Shown piece after piece: positions 15,114 to 23,945 of a stretch of DNA of 64,000 nt. The position numbers and the translations under genes are program-made. Numbering within the stretch: position 1 is the stretch's first letter; every line of letters begins with the position of its first letter. The DNA comes from JAGORL01 sp964372415 (lineage in GTDB: Bacteria; Patescibacteriota; Patescibacteriia; UBA9934), in NCBI GenBank assembly GCA_964372415.1, contig CAYJQH010000001.1, forward strand, positions 1-64,000, in the 5' to 3' direction. The notes below the pieces were generated by a model. It was not told the origin of the DNA and did no database searches. It worked only from the letters and a program-made list of their open reading frames with translations.

Positions 15114-16196
15114 ATGATTTTGACCATCATTCTCTTCTTAGCGTTGCTTTCGATACTTGTGGTGGCCCACGAATTTGGGCACTTTGCGGCTGCCCGAAAG
15201 GCCGGCATGGTGGTTGAGGAATTTGGCTTAGGTTTTCCACCGCGGTTGTTTTCGTGGAAAGATAAGAAGGGTACAACTTGGTCAGTCAATTTGATCCCGA
15301 TAGGTGGCTTTGTGCGCATTCAAGGGGAAAACGGCGAAAATCGCACCGGCCCTGGAAGTTTTGCTTCAAAAAGTTATTTTGCTCGTTTTGCTGTGCTCTT
15401 TGGTGGGGTGTTCATGAACATTGTTTTGGCCATGTTCTTATTTGGCCTGGGTTTTGTTTTTGGGCTTCCGGCAATTGTCGAAGGTGGAGTTGACCCTCAG
15501 GCGATTATTACTAATCGTGAAATAGCCATTGTGCAGGTTCTTCCTGGCTCTCCAGCCGAGAAGGCGGGACTCGTGACTGGCGATCTTTTACTTTCGATTG
15601 ACGACCAGGAATTTACTGACGGCCAAGCCGCCCGTGAAGCATTAATTCCGGAATCAACTGACGATACTTTGAAAATTTCTGTCAGACGCGAAGGTGAAAT
15701 GATTTCACTCGAGGTTCTGCCGGAATACATTGCCGAAATTGATCGCGAGGGCATTGGCATTGCGCTTGTTGAGACGGGAACAGTACGTTACCCTTGGTAT
15801 CTTGCCCCGGTAAAAGGCGTTATTATGGGAGCTGGCATGACCGTTCAAGTGACCGTAGCTTTTGCCGATCTTCTAGCCAGTCTAGTTACGCGTGAAAACG
15901 TAGCGGCGCAGCTTTCAGGACCGGTTGGTATTGCGGTTCTGACCGGTCAGGTTGCCAAATTAGGCTGGGCTCACTTAGTGCAATTTGCGGCCATGCTATC
16001 CGTAAATTTGGCGGTTTTAAACATCATTCCGTTCCCGGCCCTCGATGGCGGTCGACTGCTCTTCTTGGCCATTGAAGCCATGCGCCGAAAACCAGTTAGC
16101 GAAAATATCGAGCGCATCGTCCACGCCACTGGTTTCGTCCTGCTGCTTATTTTAGTTATCGCCGTTACCTATAAAGATCTAGTAAAGCTCTTTTAG
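15114..16196 (+). CDS. rseP: site-2 protease family intramembrane metalloprotease (RseP-like)
   Basis: A 360-aa S2P/RseP homologue that cleaves transmembrane segments of regulators. The zinc motif H19-E-F-G-H23 lies in the first membrane helix. One PDZ domain lies at about residues 120-205 (GSPAEKAGLVTGDLLLSIDDQEF). The C-terminal LNIIPFPALDGGRL motif supplies the third metal ligand. A -10-like TACACT (15099-15104) sits only 9 nt before the ATG, so the mRNA may be nearly leaderless. pheS starts 2 nt after its stop, so the two are co-transcribed. Confidence 0.95.
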   Translation: MILTIILFLALLSILVVAHEFGHFAAARKAGMVVEEFGLGFPPRLFSWKDKKGTTWSVNLIPIGGFVRIQGENGENRTGPGSFASKSYFARFAVLFGGVFMNIVLAMFLFGLGFVFGLPAIVEGGVDPQAIITNREIAIVQVLPGSPAEKAGLVTGDLLLSIDDQEFTDGQAAREALIPESTDDTLKISVRREGEMISLEVLPEYIAEIDREGIGIALVETGTVRYPWYLAPVKGVIMGAGMTVQVTVAFADLLASLVTRENVAAQLSGPVGIAVLTGQVAKLGWAHLVQFAAMLSVNLAVLNIIPFPALDGGRLLFLAIEAMRRKPVSENIERIVHATGFVLLLILVIAVTYKDLVKLF

Positions 16197-16198
16197 TT

Positions 16199-17332
16199 AT
16201 GCGTGGAGAACTGTTGAAGCTCCAAACTGAGGCGCTCTCCGTCTTTGGTCAAGCCAAAACCATCGCCGAAGTTGAGGCCGCACGAATTGCCTATTTGGGC
16301 CGTAAAGGGCGTCTCAGTGATTTGTTGTCGCAATTGCCTAAACTATCAGCCGAAGAACGCCGCGTCATCGGTCAATTCGCTAACGAAGTCAAACTAGGAG
16401 TCGAAGGGGCCTTTCAGGCGGCTCACGATAGACTCAAAGGACTTGAGATCGCTTTGAGTGCCGACAAAGAGAGGATTGACCTCACAGTCCCAGGTATCGC
16501 GCCTAATAGCGGACACCTGCACCTCACAAGTCAAGCCATTGAGGATATCATGAAGATTTTTTCGAAGCTTGGTTTCGTGCGGGCTCGTCACCCCGAGATT
16601 GATTGGGACTATTATGCCTTCGAAGCGTTAAATATGCCGAAGGACCATCCAGCTCGCGACGATTGGGAAACGTTTTTCGTTGCCGCAAATACTGACCGTA
16701 GAGACGACCCAACCGATCATCCTCGAACAGTCGCCAAAGGCGAACTCGGAAAGATTGTTCTCACACCACACACGAGTAACGCACAAGTTCGCGAAATGGA
16801 AAAGGGCAGGCTACCTATCAGAATGATCAATATAGGCAAGTGCTATCGTCGCCAAGCTTCGGCTAGACATCTCCCGATGTTTCATCAGTTTGAAGGGTTG
16901 ATGATCGATGAACACGTGACCATCACTGATCTTAGAGGTGTGTTTGATTTTTTTGTAAAACGTTTCTTTGGCGAAAGTACCAAGACGCGTCTCAGGCCAT
17001 ATCATTTCCGTTTTACCGAGCCAAGCTTTGAGCTCGACATTTCGTGCGGCATTTGCGGCGGAAGCGGCCTGGTCCCTTCCCCCCTTGAGAAGGGGGGAGT
17101 TGAGGGGGGTATGACCAAGTGCAAACTTTGCAAAGCGGGTTGGCTTGAGCTCGGGGGGGCTGGCATGGTGCACCCGAACGTTCTTAAGGCCGGTGGCCTC
17201 GATCCCAAGAAGTACAACGGCTTCGCCTTCGGTTGGGGAGTTGAACGTACCGCCATGATGCGTTCCGGCTTGAACATCGACGACATTCGGATTCTTTATC
17301 GCAATGACTTGAGGTTCTTGAATCAGTTCTAA
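16199..17332 (+). CDS. pheS: phenylalanyl-tRNA synthetase alpha subunit with a palindrome-derived insert
   Basis: A 377-aa class II synthetase catalytic subunit. It has an N-terminal coiled coil (1-85), motif 2 region FHQFEGLMID, and motif 3 GFAFGWGVERTAMMR. Between DISCGICGGSG and CKLCKAGWLE, two CxxC knuckles that look zinc-binding, there is an extra segment VPSPLEKGGVEGGMT (about residues 292-306) encoded by the same palindrome found in manB, here in the opposite orientation. The insertion would extend the loop of the metal knuckle without breaking the frame. It is followed by pheT after a repeat-containing spacer. Confidence 0.96.
   Translation: MRGELLKLQTEALSVFGQAKTIAEVEAARIAYLGRKGRLSDLLSQLPKLSAEERRVIGQFANEVKLGVEGAFQAAHDRLKGLEIALSADKERIDLTVPGIAPNSGHLHLTSQAIEDIMKIFSKLGFVRARHPEIDWDYYAFEALNMPKDHPARDDWETFFVAANTDRRDDPTDHPRTVAKGELGKIVLTPHTSNAQVREMEKGRLPIRMINIGKCYRRQASARHLPMFHQFEGLMIDEHVTITDLRGVFDFFVKRFFGESTKTRLRPYHFRFTEPSFELDISCGICGGSGLVPSPLEKGGVEGGMTKCKLCKAGWLELGGAGMVHPNVLKAGGLDPKKYNGFAFGWGVERTAMMRSGLNIDDIRILYRNDLRFLNQF
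17073..17110. repeat. C/G-rich palindromic element inserted inside pheS
   Basis: CCCTTCCCCCCTTGAGAAGGGGGGAG followed by TTGAGGGGGG: the reverse complement of the manB element, with the same CCCCCCTT..AAGGGGGG stem and a third G-run. It is in frame. Confidence 0.85.
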
Positions 17333-17340
17333 AGATCATC

Positions 17341-17427
17341 TAGACCCTGAGCGAAAGCGAAGGGTCTATCAAGCGAGGGTGAATGGTTCGCCACCACTTG
17401 ATAGATCCTTCCTCACGTCAGGATCTG
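17341..17427. mobile_element. inverted pair of REP-like repeats without a gene (possible deletion derivative of the GIY-YIG unit)
   Basis: The left copy TAGACCCTGAGCGAAAGCGAAGGGTCTATCAAG (17341-17373, itself palindromic) and the right inverted copy CACTTGATAGATCCTTC..GGATCT (17397-17427) are separated by only about 23 nt. Outer and inner edges match those flanking the GIY-YIG gene at 35729-36109, including TCTATCRAG and CCACTTGATAGATCCTTC. Confidence 0.7.
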
Positions 17428-17433
17428 AAAGAT

Positions 17434-19827
17434 ATGAACATCTTGGCAAGTTATAAGTGGCTTAAGGAATATCTCAAAATCGATCTCCGCGCTGAGGATT
17501 TTGCGCGCGAGCTGAGTTTGCGTTCAATGTCCGTGGAGTCGATCGAAAACGGTGCCGACAAGTTCAACAACATGGTCGTCGGCGTCATTAGGGAAGTGAA
17601 GCCGCATCCTAAAGCTGATCGACTGCGCATTGCAGTAACCGACGTGGGGGGCCAAACCGTGGAAATTGTTTGCGGTGGCTCGAACTTGGCTCCACACCAA
17701 CGCGTTTTCGTCGCCTTGCCAGGCGCAAAAGTGCGTTGGCATGGAGAGGGCGACCTCGTCGAGCTCAAAGAAACCGAAATTCGCGGCGTGAAAAGTGTGG
17801 GCATGATCTGCTCAGCGGTTGAAGTAGGTTTTGAAAAGCTTCAAGGTGAAGAGCGAGAAATTTGGGATTTAACAAACGTTACCCAGGCTGCAGCCGGCAC
17901 GCCGATTGTCGAGGCGCTCGATCTGAACGACACCGTATTTGATGTTGAGATTACAACCAATCGTCCGGACTGCATGGGTATTGTCGGCTTAGCTCGAGAG
18001 GGTGGGGCAGCGACGAAAGCTGCTTTTGCCAATCCAAACATTGTCCCGCTCATGGCTGGTAACGGTCCGGTGGTGACACTCTCGGCAAAGAAGCTCTGTC
18101 CGCGCTACATGGCGGCTGAGGTAAAGAACGTGAAGGTCGGCCCGTCGCCCTGGTGGCTGCAGAAGCGATTGCTCCAGGCAGGGCACCGACCGATCAACAA
18201 TATTGTCGATATCACGAACTACGTCCTCCACGAGTTCGGCCAGCCACTTCATGCCTTTGATGCCGATCTAGTTCGAGGCAAAAAGATCGAAGTCCGACCG
18301 GCCAGGAAGGGGGAGACCATTTTGGCCTTGGATGGGGTTGAATACCAATTGTCGTCAAAGAATCTCGTCATTGCTGATGCCGAACGTCCAATCGCTATTG
18401 CTGGAGTGATGGGAGGGAAGGAGACCGGAACCACTACCGCGACGACCACGGTGATCTTTGAAGCGGCGACTTTTGACGCCGTTTCGATTCGAAAAACTGC
18501 TCGTGACCTGAATTGCTACTCGGATTCGCAACTTGTTTTTGAAAAAGGATTATCGACCGAGGCTCTACCGCAAGCTCTGGCACGCGCTGTTGAGCTTGCT
18601 AAGGAGCTAGCGGGTGCTGAACTCGTCGGCGTCGGCGATGCACGACTAGTACCGTACAAGGCACACACCTACCCGGTGCTCTACAAAAAGATTCGGGCTC
18701 GCATCGGTGTTGAGATTACCGACGAAGCTATTGATGACATCCTGAAACGCCTGGGTTTTGAGCTCACCAAGACCGGCAAGCGCACCGTGGCAACGGTTCC
18801 GTATTGGCGCGATCATGACATTGAGGTCGAAGTGGACTTAACGGAAGAGGTGGCCCGCATATATGGCTATCACGAAATGCCGTTGACCCTGCCATCGGCC
18901 CCGCCGCCAAGCTATCCAGATGACCGAGAACTGGTCCTAGAAGGACAACTTAAGCGAGCCCTGGCCGCTATGGGGTACACTGAATTTTTTGGCTATTCTT
19001 TCACTGATAGCAAGACCTTAGAGCGATACCGCATCTCGCCCAGCGAGGCGGTAGCGGTTTTGAATCCGCTGTCTGAAGAGCTGTCTCACCTCCGACCGAC
19101 TTTGGTGCCGAATCTCCTCCGCGATATTGAGCACAACCAACCCAATATTCCGGCCGGCAAGGTCTTCGAACTGTCTCGTATTCACCTGCCACAACCCGAA
19201 GGCTTGCCGCAAGAAAAGTTCCGCCTAGCTCTTGCTCATTACGGCTCAGAAAACGCTGAGCAAGCCTACAGAGAACTCAAGGGGTCACTCGAGGCGATCG
19301 GTAATTCCTTTGGCGTTCAGTTCAGTTTCATCGGGGACGCTAACGATGATCGTTGGCATCCATCGCGGCACGCCGTGATGAGTTTTGGCCAGGGAGATTA
19401 TTTAAAGCCAGTCGGTGTCATTGGTCAGCTTGCGGCGCCGTACCAAGAAGCTTTTGGGATTGCTCGACCAGTTTGGCTCGTTGACCTTGATCTTGAAACA
19501 CTCATGCCTTTGCTTAAGAAAACTATGCACTACGAACCGGTGACCGACTACCCGTCGGTGCGCCGCGATCTGTCGGTCTTGATCAAAGAAAGTGTTCAAT
19601 TCGAACACCTCGCCAAACAAATTCGAACACAAAATGTACTCATCACCTCCGTCGACCTCAAAGAGATCTATCGGGGTCAGGGAGTTGGGGAGGGACAGAA
19701 GAGTCTGACGCTCACTATCACCTTTACCTCACCAGTTCGCACGCTGACCTCTGAGGAGATCGACGAACTCATGACCCAAATTCAACACGTCCTCACCGGA
19801 AATTTCGGCGCCGCGATTCGTGGGTAA
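17434..19827 (+). CDS. pheT: phenylalanyl-tRNA synthetase beta subunit
   Basis: A 797-aa subunit that with PheS forms the (alpha-beta)2 enzyme charging tRNA-Phe. The EMAP/OB tRNA-binding domain is at about 40-150, then the B3/B4 editing domain, B5 (about 390-470), a catalytic-like core and a C-terminal anticodon-binding FDX-ACB domain (about 705-797; DYPSVRRDLSVLI). ATG at 17434 (MNILASYKWLKEYL) is the family start. The reading frame is open 51 nt further upstream, but that extension is translated repeat sequence (right arm of the 17341-17427 element) and should not be counted. Confidence 0.96.
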   Translation: MNILASYKWLKEYLKIDLRAEDFARELSLRSMSVESIENGADKFNNMVVGVIREVKPHPKADRLRIAVTDVGGQTVEIVCGGSNLAPHQRVFVALPGAKVRWHGEGDLVELKETEIRGVKSVGMICSAVEVGFEKLQGEEREIWDLTNVTQAAAGTPIVEALDLNDTVFDVEITTNRPDCMGIVGLAREGGAATKAAFANPNIVPLMAGNGPVVTLSAKKLCPRYMAAEVKNVKVGPSPWWLQKRLLQAGHRPINNIVDITNYVLHEFGQPLHAFDADLVRGKKIEVRPARKGETILALDGVEYQLSSKNLVIADAERPIAIAGVMGGKETGTTTATTTVIFEAATFDAVSIRKTARDLNCYSDSQLVFEKGLSTEALPQALARAVELAKELAGAELVGVGDARLVPYKAHTYPVLYKKIRARIGVEITDEAIDDILKRLGFELTKTGKRTVATVPYWRDHDIEVEVDLTEEVARIYGYHEMPLTLPSAPPPSYPDDRELVLEGQLKRALAAMGYTEFFGYSFTDSKTLERYRISPSEAVAVLNPLSEELSHLRPTLVPNLLRDIEHNQPNIPAGKVFELSRIHLPQPEGLPQEKFRLALAHYGSENAEQAYRELKGSLEAIGNSFGVQFSFIGDANDDRWHPSRHAVMSFGQGDYLKPVGVIGQLAAPYQEAFGIARPVWLVDLDLETLMPLLKKTMHYEPVTDYPSVRRDLSVLIKESVQFEHLAKQIRTQNVLITSVDLKEIYRGQGVGEGQKSLTLTITFTSPVRTLTSEEIDELMTQIQHVLTGNFGAAIRG

Positions 19828-19856
19828 GGTATACTTCGGTAAGCTTTAGGGTTGAT

Positions 19857-19898
19857 CTATCATCTACCCCGACGGTTCCGTCGGGCTCTATCATCTAC
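19857..19898 (+). promoter_or_regulatory. hairpin flanked by exact 11-bp direct repeats
   Basis: CTATCATCTAC occurs at 19857-19867 and 19888-19898, exactly flanking CCCGACGGTTCCGTCGGGCT, which contains a perfect 8-bp stem. It ends 5 nt before the ATG at 19904, so it is part of that gene's 5' leader or the pheT 3' end. Confidence 0.65.
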
Positions 19899-19903
19899 TC
19901 GAT

Positions 19904-20191
19904 ATGCTCGAGTCACTAGATATTCTCTTCATCGTTCTCGCTTTCTGCGCCTTGTGGTTTACTATTTTCTTGTGTTGGCTTTTGTATCAGGCGGCTTCAC
20001 TCGTGAAACGCATTCACGGTTTAGTCGATGAACTTAAAGAGAAAGTGATGAAGCTTGAAGAGTCAGTCGCTGGCATGAAACGCAAATTCGACGGCAACAT
20101 CGCGCTCATCACGGGTATCGCCGACGGAGTCCGTAAGATTATCGAAGCTCTCCGTTCACGCGATCGAGGCGACAAAGACGTCGACACATAA
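19904..20191 (+). CDS. small single-pass membrane protein with coiled coil
   Basis: A 95-aa protein. Residues 5-32 are one long hydrophobic segment, followed by an amphipathic coiled-coil region (about 34-63; KRIHGLVDELKEKVMKLEESV) and a charged C-terminus. The layout resembles the small DUF948/YtxH-type membrane proteins that CPR genomes carry in numbers, but no signature is decisive. It is followed by a strong terminator, so it is the last gene of the rseP-pheS-pheT block. Confidence 0.65.
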   Translation: MLESLDILFIVLAFCALWFTIFLCWLLYQAASLVKRIHGLVDELKEKVMKLEESVAGMKRKFDGNIALITGIADGVRKIIEALRSRDRGDKDVDT

Positions 20192-20194
20192 ACC

Positions 20195-20223
20195 AAAACC
20201 CCGCCGTGAAGCGGGGTTTTTGG
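20195..20223 (+). terminator. strong intrinsic terminator
   Basis: AAAACCCCGC (20195-20204), loop CGTGAA, GCGGGGTTTT (20211-20220) and a T-rich tail, 4 nt after the stop of the 95-aa gene. Outer bases ACC/GGT extend the stem. Confidence 0.92.
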
Positions 20224-20243
20224 TGTCATCCAGAAGATATGAT

Positions 20244-20323
20244 AATAGTCTTTTTTTAGACTATTTTGTTAATTTTCGTTGTTGATATTTCTCCCCCAAG
20301 GCCATCTCGATGAGAGGGGAGAA
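20244..20323 (+). promoter_or_regulatory. dnaE leader with two hairpins
   Basis: AATAGTCT/AGACTATT (20244-20251 and 20258-20265) has a six-T loop. TTCTCCCC (20289-20296) pairs with GGGGAGAA (20316-20323). A -10-like GATAAT lies at 20241-20246. These elements occupy the 126-nt space before dnaE and may be promoter and leader structure; I cannot assign a known riboswitch. Confidence 0.4.
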
Positions 20324-20349
20324 GTCTGATAACCTGCTTGCACCAGGCT

Positions 20350-23300
20350 ATGGATCCCAAGGATTTTGTTTATCTCCACGCGCACTCGCACTATTCGCTT
20401 TTGGAGGCTTTGCCTAAGCCAAAAAAGCTCGTGGCCCGAGCTAAGGAACTTGGAATGAAGGCTATTGCTTTGACGGATAACGGATCGGCTTACGGGGTCG
20501 TCGAATTCTGGAAGGCCTGCAAAGAGGCCGAGATCAAGCCGATAATCGGCTGCGATATTTACGTGGCGCCGTACAAGATGACCGACAAGCGACCACGCCT
20601 CGACGATCGCCCCGGGCGTCTTGTGCTCATTGTTGAAAATGAAGAGGGTTATCGAAATCTTTCAAAAATTATCACCTCCTCTTTCCTGGAAGGTTTTTAC
20701 TATAAACCACGTGTCGACAAAGAATTTTTAAAAGCCCATGCCAAAGGTTTAATTGCCTTGACTGGGGCAGTGTCTGGCGAGGTGCCAGCAGCTGCCGCGA
20801 ATGGCGACCTGGCCAAGGCCAAATCACTCATTGCCACCTATCAAGATATTTTCGGCAAAGAAAATTTCTTCCTTGAACTCATTCATCACCCTGACATGCC
20901 GCGGCAGGTGGAGGTGAACGAGGCGTTCAAAAAGTTGTCTCTAGAAACCGGCGCACCGCTTGTGGCTAGCCGGAACGTCTTTTATCTTGATCCTGAAGAC
21001 AGGGAAGGGTATGAGGCGCAGTTGTGTATTCAGCGAGGCAGAACGCTCGAGGATTATCGGCGAACTAATACCGATGAAGTTGATTTATCGTTCGGCACGC
21101 CGGAAGAAATTATTAACTATTTTGCTGACGTTCCTGAGGCGCTGTCGAATACCCGTCGTATTGCCGACCGCGTGACGTTTCAGCTGGAGCTCGGTAAAAA
21201 CTTTTTGCCGCACTTTCCGCTCCCTGAAGGCAAGAGCGATAACGAGTATCTCCGAGACCTTTGTTTAGCCGGACTTGAACGACGTTACGGTAAACCGATT
21301 CCTGAAAAGGTCATGGAACGTTTTGAGTTTGAATACAGCACCATTTGCAAAATGGGTTTTTCCTCGTACTTTCTGATTGTTCAGGACTACATTACGTGGG
21401 CCAAAAAGAACGACGTACTTGTGGGTCCTGGTCGCGGTTCGGCGGCTGGTTCAATCATCGCCTACGCTCTCGACATTACCGATATCGAGCCCTTGAAGTA
21501 CGGTCTGCTCTTTGAGCGTTTTTTGAACCCTGATCGTATCTCAATCCCTGATATCGATACCGACTTTGCTGACCGCGGTCGAAGCAAGGTTTTGGACTAC
21601 ATCACACACAAATACGGGGCTGACAGAGTGGCCGGCATTATTACCTTTGGAACCCTTATGCCGCGCGCTGCCGTGCGTGATGCTGCCCGGGTGCTTGGAC
21701 TGTCCTTCCAAGAAGCGGATGTTATTGCCAAAGTTGTACCGCCACCGGTGCAGGGCAAGCACACACCTCTCAAAACAGCCGTTGTCGAAGCTCCTGATCT
21801 GAGGGCATTATACGAAGGACAAGCGATGGCTAAGCGAGTGCTTGATTTAGCTATGAAGCTTGAAGGGAACCCGCGCCATGCTTCGCAACATGCCTGTGGC
21901 ATTGTGATTGGCGATCGGCCGCTCGTCGAGCGCGCGCCTCTCCAAGCTGGTCAACATGATGACATGGCGCTTGTTACCCAGTATTCCTTGAATTCGGCTG
22001 AAGCCGCTGGGCTTGTAAAGATGGATTTTCTCGGATTGTCCAACCTGACAGTTATTGAAGACGCTTTGGAAATTATTGAAGCCGTACACGGTAAGGTGGT
22101 TGACGTAAATAATTTACCGCTTGATAACCAAGAAACCTTTGCACTTCTTGGTCGTGGCGACACTACCGGTGTCTTTCAACTTGAATCTGATGGCATGAAA
22201 CGCTATATCCGTGAGCTTCAGCCAACGGCTTTTGAAGATATTATCGCCATGGTCTCGCTCTACCGACCTGGCCCCATGCAGTTCATTGAAAGCTTCATCC
22301 GGCGCAAACACGGAAGTGAGCAGGTGATTTACGATCACCCGCTCATGGAAAACGCCTTTAAAGAAACTTACGGCATCCCGGTGTACCAGGAGCAGGTCAT
22401 GCAACTGTCCAAAGACATGGCTGGTTTTACAGCTGGCGAAGCTGATTCTTTGCGAAAAGCCATGGGTAAAAAGATCGCTGAGCTCATGACTAAGATGAAA
22501 ACCAAATTCATCGAAGGCTCCGTGAAGAATGGGGTTAAAGAACCGCTGGCCGAAAAGATTTTCCAAAAACTCGAAGACTTCGCGGCCTACGGCTTTAACA
22601 AGTCACATGCTGCCTGTTATGCCATGATCGCCTACCGCACAGCGTATCTTAAAGCCCACTATCCGGCCGAATTCATGGCTGCCCTCATGAATTCAGACTC
22701 GGGCAACATCGATCGAATCACAATTGAGGTCGAAGAGTGCCGACGTCTAGGGCTCGACGTCATGCCACCAGACATCAACGAGTCATTCCCTGGTTTTGCG
22801 GTGGTAAAAGGAACCAACAAAATTCGCTGGGGTCTTCAGGCTGTAAAAAACGTGGGTAGCGAAGTCGCCGAACTTATTGTCCGCGAGCGCAAAACCAAAG
22901 GCCCATATCAAGATCTTGCTGATCTTCTGTCGCGCGTAAAAAGTCATGCTTTTAACAAAAAAACACTTGAAGCTTTGACCAAGTGTGGAGCGCTCGACAG
23001 ATTCGGTGATCGGGTGACCCTCGTCGCTAATCTTGATCAATTAGTGCAATACAACAAACAGGTGCAGCAAGAAAAAGATCGCAATCAATCATCGCTCTTC
23101 GATTTGGGGCCAGCAATGGCGAGCCAGAGTCTCGAACTCCGGTCAGCCCCACCTCTCCCTAAAAGTGTTCTTTTATCCTGGGAAAAAGAATTGCTCGGTC
23201 TGTATGTGTCACTCCATCCGACCAGTCTCTTTCACGATAAGTTTATGCCGCACGTTATTCCTGCGCGGACTATCAACGGTATGGCTGACGGTACACTGGT

Positions 23301-23934
23301 CAAAATTTCCGGAGTCATTGGGTCAGTAAAACAGGTTTTCACCAAGAAAAAGAACGAACCAATGGCTTTTGTTCGTCTTGAAGATCCTTCAGGTAGTACT
23401 GAGACCGTGGTTTTTCCTAAGCTTTTTATTAAAATTCGAGCTAAACTTAATCCCGACACTTTTGTGGTTATTCAGGGCAAAGTTTCCATTCGAGAAAGAA
23501 GTGACAACGACGTTAAAGAGTGGTCCGTTCTCGTTGACGATTGTTTAACCTTTACAGAAAAAGAGATTCCGGAGATTGCGGCCATGTTGGCTCGGGGCGA
23601 ATGGCAAGGGAGCAATGAGGCGTCGCACTCTTGGACCTCCCCTCAACCCGGGGCTTCCTCCGTTTCTCCTTCGCATAATGGAGGGACAATGATAGCAGGC
23701 GGAGTTGCTGTTCAGGGGGTGGCGATCGATGTACCAGAAAAGCCAACGTCAGAGATGATTTTCAGGCTCCGTGATGTGCTCCGTTCGGCGCCGGGGGAAG
23801 CGCGGGTGTATTTGGTGGTGCAGTCTGGTGGATCACCTAAGAAAATCGCCACTGAATATAGCGTAGCTCCATCCCGCGACATTATGCGACGGATTGCAAG
23901 CGTCGTCGGAGAAGACAAGGTGCGCGTGCTATAA
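20350..23934 (+). CDS. dnaE: DNA polymerase III alpha subunit (replicative polymerase)
   Basis: A 1194-aa C-family polymerase. The N-terminal PHP domain begins YLHAHSHYSLLEALP. The catalytic palm contains PDIDTDF with Asp401, Asp403 and Asp405. The finger and beta-binding regions follow, with tandem HhH (about 800-900), an OB fold (about 975-1070; VKISGVIGSVKQVFTKKKNEPMAFVRLEDPSG) and a short C-terminal domain. The PHP motif HxH is retained. ATG at 20350 is preferred to a TTG four codons earlier. A ~40-residue low-conservation stretch before the C-terminal domain (SHSWTSPQPGASSVSPSHNGGTMI) looks like a linker. The next gene's -10 box overlaps its last codons. Confidence 0.97.
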   Translation: MDPKDFVYLHAHSHYSLLEALPKPKKLVARAKELGMKAIALTDNGSAYGVVEFWKACKEAEIKPIIGCDIYVAPYKMTDKRPRLDDRPGRLVLIVENEEGYRNLSKIITSSFLEGFYYKPRVDKEFLKAHAKGLIALTGAVSGEVPAAAANGDLAKAKSLIATYQDIFGKENFFLELIHHPDMPRQVEVNEAFKKLSLETGAPLVASRNVFYLDPEDREGYEAQLCIQRGRTLEDYRRTNTDEVDLSFGTPEEIINYFADVPEALSNTRRIADRVTFQLELGKNFLPHFPLPEGKSDNEYLRDLCLAGLERRYGKPIPEKVMERFEFEYSTICKMGFSSYFLIVQDYITWAKKNDVLVGPGRGSAAGSIIAYALDITDIEPLKYGLLFERFLNPDRISIPDIDTDFADRGRSKVLDYITHKYGADRVAGIITFGTLMPRAAVRDAARVLGLSFQEADVIAKVVPPPVQGKHTPLKTAVVEAPDLRALYEGQAMAKRVLDLAMKLEGNPRHASQHACGIVIGDRPLVERAPLQAGQHDDMALVTQYSLNSAEAAGLVKMDFLGLSNLTVIEDALEIIEAVHGKVVDVNNLPLDNQETFALLGRGDTTGVFQLESDGMKRYIRELQPTAFEDIIAMVSLYRPGPMQFIESFIRRKHGSEQVIYDHPLMENAFKETYGIPVYQEQVMQLSKDMAGFTAGEADSLRKAMGKKIAELMTKMKTKFIEGSVKNGVKEPLAEKIFQKLEDFAAYGFNKSHAACYAMIAYRTAYLKAHYPAEFMAALMNSDSGNIDRITIEVEECRRLGLDVMPPDINESFPGFAVVKGTNKIRWGLQAVKNVGSEVAELIVRERKTKGPYQDLADLLSRVKSHAFNKKTLEALTKCGALDRFGDRVTLVANLDQLVQYNKQVQQEKDRNQSSLFDLGPAMASQSLELRSAPPLPKSVLLSWEKELLGLYVSLHPTSLFHDKFMPHVIPARTINGMADGTLVKISGVIGSVKQVFTKKKNEPMAFVRLEDPSGSTETVVFPKLFIKIRAKLNPDTFVVIQGKVSIRERSDNDVKEWSVLVDDCLTFTEKEIPEIAAMLARGEWQGSNEASHSWTSPQPGASSVSPSHNGGTMIAGGVAVQGVAIDVPEKPTSEMIFRLRDVLRSAPGEARVYLVVQSGGSPKKIATEYSVAPSRDIMRRIASVVGEDKVRVL

Positions 23935-23935
23935 T
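23930..23935 (+). promoter_or_regulatory. consensus -10 box 10 nt before the next ATG
   Basis: TATAAT overlaps the dnaE stop. Transcription from it would start only a few nucleotides before the ATG at 23946, implying an almost leaderless mRNA. The -35 is weak. Confidence 0.5.
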
Positions 23936-23945
23936 TGGCTACAGT

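Noticed and set aside
17383..17433. 51-nt upstream extension of pheT
   Set aside because: It translates the right arm of a repeat element; the family N-terminus begins at 17434.
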